From: Candidatus Cloacimonadota bacterium
GTDB taxonomy: Bacteria; Cloacimonadota; Cloacimonadia; Cloacimonadales; TCS61
DNA length: 19,158 bases
Assembly: GCA_030628755.1 (NCBI GenBank)
Contig: DAOVQH010000008.1
Location: 1-19,158 of the forward strand
Direction of reading: 5' to 3'
Below the pieces are notes generated by a model that did not search any database, had not been told where the DNA came from, and worked only from the letters and a program-made list of their open reading frames with translations. The position numbers and the translations under genes are program-made. The stretch's first letter is position 1. Every line of letters begins with the position of its first letter. This document shows positions 12,563 to 19,158 of the stretch, in pieces.

Positions 12563-15139
12563 ATGAAAAAGATTTTATCAAAGATATTTAGAGTAAGATA
12601 CTTCCTTTCTGCATTACTGCTCGGAACTATTCTTGTTTTAATTCTCAACCCTGATTATTTATATGATAAAGGAGAATACTTCAAAACCGAATATTCAATA
12701 ATTGGAACAGCAGATCAATTTGCTTTTCTTCCTGAGAATCCTTATTTTGATGTAGTTTATTTAAAAAGTGTTAATGATGATGACGATACCATTGTTAATT
12801 ATCGTAACATTAAAACCGGAAATCTTAGTCAAAGAGAAATGATAAATTTGTCTATAAATTCGAAAATTTACTATGATAGCACAGAAAAAGCTATCTATAT
12901 TATAATGACCAGGGGAGCAGATTATTATCTTTACGAACTTTTTAATCAAAGCAACCCGAATCAATTTGAAATAAAAGGATATAAAATATTGCATTATGAT
13001 ATATATGATTCGTTACAGGATACTGTAATTATTGTCAACAATATGAAATTTTATCCTTACAGGATAGATGATGATATGGAAGAAGATTGTAAAGTTACAA
13101 TCTACAAAGATGGGTATAAGTTATTCTTTACAAAAGAAATAACCAAATCCAAAAATTATAAATATTATAATAAAATTGCAGCAAAGATTTCCGACACAGT
13201 AAACATTAAATTCACAGCTTTTAATCTGAATGAACTTATACAGTTTTTTAATCGTAATTTACATTATCATAAAAAATATTTTTCAAAACTCAAGTATAAA
13301 GAAAAAGCTTTTTTCAGGTCTCATATTGTTGGAAAAATAGATACAAATAATGATGGAGTTAAAGAAGTTTTAATTAAAATCGAAGGATCCAGGTGGATAA
13401 ATGATGTTCTTATATGTTATAGTATAGATACACAGAAAATAGTTTGGGAAAAAGAATATACTCAGGGAATTACAGATTTTTTAATTATTGACATAGATAA
13501 TGATGGTATAGATGAAATATTGTCTTCAAGCTATTCTGCATGTTTGGAAATGCCTATCGATACATATAAAAAGAACATAACCATGAGTACAAATCATAGT
13601 TATTTTAGTATCTGGGATAATAAGGGAGAATTAAAAAATATTCAAAATAGACCGGCTCTAGTTTCTTCTAAACCCGGGTTCTTTCAATTTATCTATTTAC
13701 CTCTAATTGAAAAGAATAAAGTACTATTAGGCCTTCATTCAAACTATGATAATACAAATAAAAAAATAATTCTATATGATATTATAAAGAATAAGATAGA
13801 TTCACTCGATATTGTTTACCAAAATATAATAAGTCTTTATAAAGAAAATGGAAATATTGTAGCAATAAATACATTAGACAACGAATTGAAGAAAACAATA
13901 ATTTCTGGCGATTTTAAGGAAAAGAAAGTTTTGAAAAAAAAAGTAATGCGAAGATATGAAGAATCAGGATATTGTAAAATTCACGGTTCGGTTTATTCCT
14001 TTTTGCATTATCCATTTATCATTTATAATAATAACCTGAAATTTTTATACCAGGCTCCTAAAGATATCAGTATAGCCTACACAGTTTGGAAAGATAATAA
14101 TTTATATTTCATTCAAAATAAAGGTGAAGGAGAAAATCTCTTTTGCAAACTCCATTTCGAACGAAACCGAACATTAAACCCTTACATAATAATAATTCTC
14201 TTAGTAGAAGTTTTGTTAATAGTTATTTATCTACTCATCTTCCAGAGGATAAAAATACCTCTCAATACCGGAACGAGCAGTTACTTTGTTTTATATACGA
14301 TCTTCGGTAAACTATATTACTGGCAATTGCATGGAAGGCTTAAAACAATTTATAAATTACCCAAAAATGTAGCTTTATCTAAAGAGATCCCGGAAAAGAT
14401 TTTCAGGGATATTGCAGAAGAGATCAAGATGGTCTGTGAGAGGAGCTTCTTGATATTCAAGTATAAAGTCTATGAAATTCTCTCCTATGATGAATTCCAG
14501 ATCATCCAACGAATTTCTCACGACCTGAAAAACCAGGTCCTTCTGGCTAAACTCACAATGGAACAATTTGAAAAGCAGATGGAAGAATCAAAGCAAAATA
14601 AAAAACATTTTTTAAAAAATCTTATCTCATCATTCAAAGATATTTCAAATGCTGCTACAATACTTTCTAACTTTTCTCATATAAGTAAATTATACAGAGA
14701 GGAAATTGACCTGAAAGAATACATCGAACTCTTACTTTCAAAATACGTTAACCATCCGCTTTATGATAAAATAGAATTAGAGTTTAAGAATACAATTTCT
14801 GTATTAAGTCTGGATAAAAACCTTTTTGAAATTGCTTTTAAAAATATCATTAATAACGCACTTGAAGCAATAACAGATAAGGATTATATTAAAATAGAAA
14901 TATCGGAAACACATGAAAATATCATAATAGAAGTTAAGAACCCCAGTGCATATTTGTTGGAAGATTGTGAAAAATTCTATAAGATAGGTTTCTCAACTAA
15001 AGAAGCTGGTTCTGGTCTGGGAATTCCAATTTCAAAGACTATTATTGAAAAACATAATGGCACTTTGGATATCAGCTTAAAGGAAAATGAGTTTATTGTT
15101 AGAATAATTTTAGCCACTAAGAACACGAAGGATCACTAA
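12563..15139 (+). CDS. Membrane sensor histidine kinase with a large FG-GAP-like periplasmic domain
   Basis: 858 aa. Membrane segments at ~12-30 and ~540-560 enclose ~510 periplasmic residues. These contain two calcium-type FG-GAP/VCBS motifs, KIDTNNDGVKEVL (258-270) and IIDIDNDGIDEIL (308-320), so the sensor is probably a beta-propeller. The cytoplasmic part has a dimerisation helix with phospho-acceptor ISHDLKNQ (His653), N box NIINNALEAI (761-770) and G2 box GFSTKEAGSGLGI (809-821). The usual DxGxG (G1) is replaced by VKNPSAYLLED, as in some divergent kinases, so ATP binding should be tested. GGAG lies 4 nt before the ATG. The last residues, ATKNTKDH, derive from a dispersed repeat. It precedes the response regulator by 91 nt on the same strand; phosphotransfer to it is inferred. 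Confidence 0.85.
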   Translation: MKKILSKIFRVRYFLSALLLGTILVLILNPDYLYDKGEYFKTEYSIIGTADQFAFLPENPYFDVVYLKSVNDDDDTIVNYRNIKTGNLSQREMINLSINSKIYYDSTEKAIYIIMTRGADYYLYELFNQSNPNQFEIKGYKILHYDIYDSLQDTVIIVNNMKFYPYRIDDDMEEDCKVTIYKDGYKLFFTKEITKSKNYKYYNKIAAKISDTVNIKFTAFNLNELIQFFNRNLHYHKKYFSKLKYKEKAFFRSHIVGKIDTNNDGVKEVLIKIEGSRWINDVLICYSIDTQKIVWEKEYTQGITDFLIIDIDNDGIDEILSSSYSACLEMPIDTYKKNITMSTNHSYFSIWDNKGELKNIQNRPALVSSKPGFFQFIYLPLIEKNKVLLGLHSNYDNTNKKIILYDIIKNKIDSLDIVYQNIISLYKENGNIVAINTLDNELKKTIISGDFKEKKVLKKKVMRRYEESGYCKIHGSVYSFLHYPFIIYNNNLKFLYQAPKDISIAYTVWKDNNLYFIQNKGEGENLFCKLHFERNRTLNPYIIIILLVEVLLIVIYLLIFQRIKIPLNTGTSSYFVLYTIFGKLYYWQLHGRLKTIYKLPKNVALSKEIPEKIFRDIAEEIKMVCERSFLIFKYKVYEILSYDEFQIIQRISHDLKNQVLLAKLTMEQFEKQMEESKQNKKHFLKNLISSFKDISNAATILSNFSHISKLYREEIDLKEYIELLLSKYVNHPLYDKIELEFKNTISVLSLDKNLFEIAFKNIINNALEAITDKDYIKIEISETHENIIIEVKNPSAYLLEDCEKFYKIGFSTKEAGSGLGIPISKTIIEKHNGTLDISLKENEFIVRIILATKNTKDH

Positions 15140-15142
15140 GAA
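15114..15142 (+). repeat. Dispersed repeat at the 3' end of the kinase gene
   Basis: CCACTAAGAACACGAAGG followed by ATCACTAAGAA is of the same family as the CTTCGTGTC...GTGGTTAA string at 12419-12448 in the opposite orientation. It supplies the last codons and the TAA stop of the kinase. Confidence 0.6.
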
Positions 15143-15230
15143 TGATATCAAAAATAAATAAATAAGACTTAACAAGTCTTTGATACTTGTGAAGTTTAAA
15201 TTTCGCGGGTAAAAAGGACTGGAGGTTTAT

Positions 15231-16616
15231 ATGGGAAAAATACTTATCCTGGAAGATAATAAAAAGCTATTGATCTTTTATAGAAAGATCTTAATTGCAG
15301 CAGGATATGATGTTGAAATTACACAAAACAGTACTGAATTTTTTGATATCTATCCTAATTTCAAACCTGATCTAATTATCCTGGATATCAAGTTAAACAA
15401 TAGTGAATTAAATGGTATTCAGGTTTTTAAGAGATTGATAAAACAAAGCAGACTATATTCAAAAGTAATAATTCTTTCCGGTGAAGCTACACGAACGGAA
15501 ATAGCAGAAGCAATGAAATTGGGTGCTTATAACTTCATAGAAAAAAGCGGAGAATTCAACTCCGAGAAATTCCTGATAGATATAAGACAAGCAATAAACC
15601 TGAAACTGCAGGAAGAATCGAATATTGCATTAAAACAAAATTATGATTATTTGAAGAAACAATTTTTAGAACTAAATCCCCTGATCGGTGAATCAAGTAA
15701 AATGCAGCATGTTAAGGAACTCATCCATAAATTTGCTATTGCAGATGTTGATATCTTAGTTGTGGGAGAAACAGGAACCGGGAAAGAAGTGGTTGCAAAC
15801 CATATATACTGGCAGTCAATTCGTGCAGGAAAACCATATATCAAAGTTAATGCTGGCGGATTACCGGAAAGCCTTATCGATTCAGAACTCTTTGGACATA
15901 AGAGGGGATCATTCACAGGAGCTTTTGCAGATAAAAAAGGATTTTTCGAACAGGCTGATAAAGGTATATTATTTCTGGATGAGATAGCTAACCTCAGTTT
16001 AATGACCCAGGCAAAAGTTCTAAGGGCAATTGAGTACAAAGAAATTCGTATTGTGGGTGGCAGAAACATCAATGTTGATGTCCGTATAATCTTTGCTTCC
16101 AATAAAGCACTTCAGAAATTAGTTAACGAAAATAAATTCAGGGAAGACCTGTATTTCCGATTAGAAGGAAATATAATTCATCTTCCTCCATTAAGAGAAC
16201 GAGAGAATGATATAATAATTTTAATTGAACATTTCTTCAATATCTATTCTCAAAAGCATAAATGTATATTAGATGTGAATCTAAAAAAAATACAGAATAA
16301 GCTGTTATCATATTCCTGGCCCGGTAATGTTCGGGAGTTAGAAAAGTTCTGTGAATACCTCTTCATTATATATGATATGGTAGATAATGAGATCATTCTT
16401 AAAGAACTTGAGAATAAGAAAACAGGTACATTTCAGATGCATGATTATTCAATGAAGAATCTGTTGAATATAAAAGATTATACAAGTGCTATAGATGAAT
16501 TTGAGAAGAAATATTTAGATCACCAGTTGAACCTGAATAAAGGTAGAGTAAGTAAGGTGGCAAATAATATTGGACTCGACAGATCTACTTTATATAAGAA
16601 AATAAAAAAATATTAA
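15231..16616 (+). CDS. NtrC-family response regulator, sigma-54 activator
   Basis: 461 aa with three standard domains. The receiver (1-~125) has acidic pocket EDN (8-10), phospho-acceptor Asp52 and LSGEAT (82-87), and EKSG (104-107) contains the conserved Lys105. The AAA+ sigma-54 activation domain (~150-375) has Walker A GETGTGKE (179-186), the sigma-54 contact loop as GSFTGAF (226-232, Ser for the usual Ala), Walker B GILFLDEI (245-252), FREDLYFRL arginine fingers (303-311) and WPGNVREL (363-370). A Fis-type helix-turn-helix RVSKVANNIGLDRSTLYKKI is at 439-458. All residues needed for ATP-driven open-complex formation are present. GGAGG lies 5 nt before the ATG. Its likely targets are promoters P1 and P2 in this window. 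Confidence 0.93.
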   Translation: MGKILILEDNKKLLIFYRKILIAAGYDVEITQNSTEFFDIYPNFKPDLIILDIKLNNSELNGIQVFKRLIKQSRLYSKVIILSGEATRTEIAEAMKLGAYNFIEKSGEFNSEKFLIDIRQAINLKLQEESNIALKQNYDYLKKQFLELNPLIGESSKMQHVKELIHKFAIADVDILVVGETGTGKEVVANHIYWQSIRAGKPYIKVNAGGLPESLIDSELFGHKRGSFTGAFADKKGFFEQADKGILFLDEIANLSLMTQAKVLRAIEYKEIRIVGGRNINVDVRIIFASNKALQKLVNENKFREDLYFRLEGNIIHLPPLRERENDIIILIEHFFNIYSQKHKCILDVNLKKIQNKLLSYSWPGNVRELEKFCEYLFIIYDMVDNEIILKELENKKTGTFQMHDYSMKNLLNIKDYTSAIDEFEKKYLDHQLNLNKGRVSKVANNIGLDRSTLYKKIKKY

Positions 16617-16645
16617 TTGCAATAGATAAATTAGACGAATAAAAT

Positions 16646-16783
16646 TTCTTGTTCCCATGCTCATGCGTGGGAACACAATAGTCTGACGCTCTGCGTTAAA
16701 TCTAAACCATCATAATTAATCCTATTTTGACGCAGGAGCGTCTTTCTCCATCATCCCACGCAGGAGCGTGGGAACGAGTTCAT
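16646..16783. repeat. 138-bp palindromic repeat, copy R1
   Basis: A nested palindrome: GTTCCCATGC/GCGTGGGAAC at the left, GACGCTCTGCG against CGCAGGAGCGTC in the middle, and CCCACGCAGGAGCGTGGG at the right. The left and right arms also pair with each other. It belongs to the widespread GTTCCCACGC...GCGTGGGAAC intergenic repeat type. It begins 30 bp after the response-regulator stop and ends GAACGAGTTCAT. Confidence 0.85.
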
Positions 16784-16905
16784 GATTATGCAGTTTGACC
16801 ACGAGCTTTGGTCACTTTTGCTGGTTCGTTTTTCAGTCTGAGCCGGACACGGTGTAAATCGAACCACAGGTTTCAGAAAAAATATTAGGTTCAGGTTGCA
16901 TTTAT

Positions 16906-16937
16906 CCGCCTTTTAATCGCCTTTGGCGATTTGGCGG
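16906..16937. repeat. GC-rich hairpin
   Basis: CCGCC...AATCGCC-TTT-GGCGATT...GGCGG forms a strong stem with small internal loops. Together with TGACCA/TGGTCA near 16796-16815 it is the only structure seen in 16784-16970. Confidence 0.6.
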
Positions 16938-16971
16938 AAACTTAAAACAGAACGTAAAAAAATCCCAAATG

Positions 16972-17099
16972 ACAAATAACAAAATCCAGGAAAATAACAA
17001 TAATTCAAATACAAAATCACAAACATACTGGAAATTACAAAATACAAATAACAAAACCCAAAAAAATAACAATGATCCAAATACAAAATTCCAAACACA
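16972..17099. repeat. Two tandem units (72-bp period) of the A-rich dispersed repeat
   Basis: Unit 1 starts ACAAATAACAAAATCC at 16972 and unit 2 starts ACAAATAACAAAACCC at 17044. Both run on through AAATAACAAT and CAAATACAAAAT. The same unit is found split at 2529-2660 and as a fragment near 18258. Minus-strand ORFs across it are Phe/Tyr/Cys-rich and spurious. Confidence 0.7.
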
Positions 17100-17143
17100 T
17101 TTGGTTATTGAATATTGAGATTTGAGATTCTTGCCTGCCTTAC

Positions 17144-17281
17144 TTCTTGTTCCCATTCTCCTGCGTGGGAACACAATAGCCTGACGCTCTGCGTTAAATC
17201 TAAACCATCATAATTAATCCTATTTTGACGCAGGAGCGTCTTTCCCCTCCATCCCACGCAGGAGCGTGGGAACGAGTTCAT
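17144..17281. repeat. 138-bp palindromic repeat, copy R2
   Basis: Same length and orientation as R1 with about six differences in 138 positions, 498 bp downstream. Its right end, GAACGAGTTCAT, overlaps the TGA stop (17278-17280) of the HDAC-family gene. Confidence 0.85.
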
Positions 17282-18219
17282 TCGAACTTAATAGTTGTCG
17301 CCTTATATGTCATCAGTGTTTGAATATGACTGGAAACTGCTTTTGCCAGACCCTCAATATTATAACCTCCTTCCAAAATAGAGACAATTCGACCATTACA
17401 AAATGTAAATGCGATATCCATAATTATCTGTGTAAGATGAGAAAAACCTTTATCAGTGATTTCGAAGCAGCCGAGAAGATCCTCTTTACGACTATCAAAC
17501 CCGGCTGAAATAAAAATAAAATCAGGTTGGAACTGAACAGCTTCAGGAATTAATATTTTTTCAAATACAGAGATAATATCTTCATCAGTAGCTCCATATT
17601 TTAAAGGAACATTCAGATTATAACCCTTTCCTTCTCCATAACCGGTTATTTCAGGGTAACCTGTCCCCGGATAATCAAATAAATTATGAGTAGAAAAATA
17701 CATTACATATGGATCTGCCAAAAAAGCATCCTGGGTTCCATTCCCATGATGATAATCCCAATCTACTATAAGAATCTTTTTATGACCCATAATTTCCTGA
17801 GCATAACGAGCAGCAATAGCAATATTATTATAATAACAGAATCCTTCTTCACATCCTGCATTATGAGCATGATGACCCGGAGGACGAACAGCACAGAAAG
17901 CATTTTTAATTTTCCCCTCAGAGACAGCTTTAACTGCTCCTAATACATGAGCAACTGCCAGCTCAGCAATCTCACCAGTAGTATTTATATTCTGAATCGA
18001 TTGGATATGTTCCAGAGTATGGATTTTACTGATATATGAAAGAGGATTTTCGACAGGTGCAACATAATCTAGATATTCAAGTAGATTGTCGCTTTTCAAT
18101 TGTTCTAAAATCCTTTTCAATCGCTCAGGAGACTCAGGATGCCCATAAGAGATAATATGTTCCAGAAATTTTAAGTGATATGCGAATCCTGTTTTGTTGG
18201 GATTTATTTCAATATTCAT
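17278..18219 (-). CDS. Histone-deacetylase-family (class II-like) zinc deacetylase
   Basis: 313 aa, complete HDAC fold. RPPGHHAHN (112-120) has the catalytic His116-His117, and DWDYHHGNGT (153-162) supplies zinc ligands Asp155 and His157. SAGFDSRKEDLLG (238-250) gives Asp242, and LEGGYN (282-287) has the substrate-side Tyr286. Bacterial members remove acyl groups from polyamines, acetoin-pathway enzymes or other small amines and proteins; the substrate cannot be fixed from sequence. The EGGY form is that of class II rather than class I (GGGGY). A weak AGAAG precedes ATG 18219. The gene ends inside repeat R2, which supplies its TGA, so the last residue or two may have been changed by the insertion. 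It lies downstream of the ATPase gene, separated by 106 bp with a repeat fragment, and is probably independent of it. Confidence 0.92.
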   Translation of the reverse strand: MNIEINPNKTGFAYHLKFLEHIISYGHPESPERLKRILEQLKSDNLLEYLDYVAPVENPLSYISKIHTLEHIQSIQNINTTGEIAELAVAHVLGAVKAVSEGKIKNAFCAVRPPGHHAHNAGCEEGFCYYNNIAIAARYAQEIMGHKKILIVDWDYHHGNGTQDAFLADPYVMYFSTHNLFDYPGTGYPEITGYGEGKGYNLNVPLKYGATDEDIISVFEKILIPEAVQFQPDFIFISAGFDSRKEDLLGCFEITDKGFSHLTQIIMDIAFTFCNGRIVSILEGGYNIEGLAKAVSSHIQTLMTYKATTIKFE

Positions 18220-18249
18220 ACTTCTTTTTTATCCAAACAAGATATATAC

Positions 18250-18290
18250 GGTCAAGGAAATTCCAAAATACAAATAGCAAAATCCAGAGA
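18250..18290. repeat. Fragment of the A-rich dispersed repeat
   Basis: AATTCCAAAATACAAATAGC then AAAATCCAGAGAATG resembles the units at 16972-17099. It lies in the 106-bp gap between the HDAC-family gene and the ATPase gene. Confidence 0.5.
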
Positions 18291-18325
18291 ATGTTTTATC
18301 AGTAAGTATTACAGGACGATATATT

Positions 18326-19158
18326 TCAATATAAAAATCCAGATAGATACAGAGGAATAATATTATCATACCCCATTTCTTGATCATCTCTAAAAACGTA
18401 ACCATTTCTTGCATCTATGATTTGTTTACGTGATTTGGTTTTACCTCCAATTTCCACCTCAATATTTTTGCGACTTTTTAGGTCAATAGAATAATCAGCA
18501 ATTTGAGAAGAGTATATCGGGTATAAACCATTAATCTGTGAGACAAAAAAAGATTCTCTTATATTTCCTACATCTACATTATGTTTCCATAATTCATTGC
18601 TTATTGCATAGTAAAGATTAGGATTAGATAAAAATATCCTGGATTTTTTTAAAGAACGAATGGTAGCATCTCTTTTTTTTATAATATTAATCAAATCAGC
18701 TCGAGATAGCAGATCAAGGAATTCATACAAAGTTTCTTTGGGAATATCCAATTCATTGCACATTGAACCAATATTTATGAATGGGATTTTTGAGATGGAT
18801 AAATATGCAATGAGCTTCTTAAGAGCAACTTGAGAAGAACTTTTGATATCCTTTAAAGTAGGAACATCCTCATAAATAACTTTATCAAGAACATTATTCA
18901 AGAGAACCTGATATTCCGATGTATCCACAATTGTAAAAAATGGATAAAACCCGATTTGTTTGTATTCCATAAAAAGTTTTAAAATATTCCTGTTTATCTG
19001 AAAAAGATCAGAGCTGATTTTTATATGATCTGAAAGTATTTCTTCCAAACCAAAACTTGAGAAATTAACTTCATATTTCAGTTCTAAAAATTCTCTGAAA
19101 GATAGTCCTTTCAAATTATATATCAATGTTCTTCGAGAGAGATCTCCTTTCTGGTTTA
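18326..19158 (-). CDS. AAA-family ATPase with DUF4143 C-terminal domain (N-terminal part outside window)
   Basis: About 277 codons are visible and the frame stays open to the window edge, so any start near 19126 is internal. The left edge reads GDLSRRTLIYNLKGLSFREF, the conserved end of the AAA_14 ATPase domain. DUF4143 follows, with IYEDVPTLKD, a winged-helix-like stretch (MCNELDIPKETLYEFLDLLS) and the nuclease-like tail VEIGGKTKSRKQIIDARNGY, ending at IPLYLSGFLY, so the C-terminus is complete. These ATPases are common in mobile and defence-rich genomes; their role is poorly known. Walker motifs would lie outside the window. Confidence 0.85.
   Translation of the reverse strand, partial: NQKGDLSRRTLIYNLKGLSFREFLELKYEVNFSSFGLEEILSDHIKISSDLFQINRNILKLFMEYKQIGFYPFFTIVDTSEYQVLLNNVLDKVIYEDVPTLKDIKSSSQVALKKLIAYLSISKIPFINIGSMCNELDIPKETLYEFLDLLSRADLINIIKKRDATIRSLKKSRIFLSNPNLYYAISNELWKHNVDVGNIRESFFVSQINGLYPIYSSQIADYSIDLKSRKNIEVEIGGKTKSRKQIIDARNGYVFRDDQEMGYDNIIPLYLSGFLY

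Noticed and set aside
12261..12581. 106-aa minus-strand ORF and its plus-strand counterpart upstream of the kinase
   Set aside because: Contains the repeat-derived string TTKTRRHEE, overlaps the kinase start and has no domain.
15647..16102. 151-aa ORF antisense to the response regulator
   Set aside because: Shadow frame over a highly conserved AAA+ domain.
16902..17174. Minus-strand ORFs rich in Phe, Tyr and Cys
   Set aside because: They are translations of the 72-bp A-rich tandem repeat and its flank; no ribosome site and no conserved domain.
16646..17281. CRISPR array
   Set aside because: Only two long palindromic copies 498 bp apart; no short regular repeat-spacer units anywhere in the window.

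Overview
The window looks like chromosomal DNA from an uncultured, AT-rich (roughly one-third G+C by eye) FCB-group bacterium, most likely Cloacimonadota-like. The evidence is two secreted proteins with the NYPNPFNPETTIEY-type C-terminal sorting domain, strong Shine-Dalgarno sites, and a sigma-54 two-component regulator. The taxon is an inference; no marker gene is present.

Layout. (1) 1-2210, minus strand: the N-terminal part of an M20D deacetylase (probably N-acetyldiaminopimelate deacetylase), preceded by a three-gene HipBST-type toxin-antitoxin operon. Its promoter carries three matching operators spaced exactly 41 bp apart. (2) 2211-3120: tRNA-Arg(CCU), then a nest of intergenic repeats that includes a 69-bp MITE-like insertion, and a small hypothetical gene. 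(3) 3120-6500: a toxin-antitoxin island with four complete two-gene modules (zeta-like kinase pair, MNT/HEPN, RelE-like pair, UPF0175/PIN-DUF3368). The modules are separated by five copies of a related junction element (A/T leader, hairpin, and a tail ending TTGTYACT).

(4) 6500-12150, minus strand: secreted or envelope genes in two probable operons. The first is a 145-aa exported protein, a 70-aa protein and a small beta-barrel candidate. The second is a 674-aa sorting-domain protein with duplicated CARDB-like domains and a 562-aa Asp-box sorting-domain protein. Each operon starts about 29 nt downstream of a textbook sigma-54 -24/-12 promoter. Each promoter has the same 14-bp palindrome at the same upstream distance. 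(5) 12563-16616, plus strand: a membrane histidine kinase with a large FG-GAP-like sensor, and an NtrC-type sigma-54-activating response regulator. The simplest reading is that this pair switches on the two secreted-protein operons. (6) 16617-17280: two 138-bp copies of a large palindromic repeat flanking a gene-free segment. (7) 17278-19158, minus strand: an HDAC-family deacetylase whose stop codon lies in one of those repeats, and the C-terminal part of a DUF4143-type ATPase running off the window.

The most notable result is the self-contained sigma-54 circuit (kinase, activator, two matched promoters, exported products). The junction-bounded toxin-antitoxin array and the 41-bp-phased HipBST operator come next.
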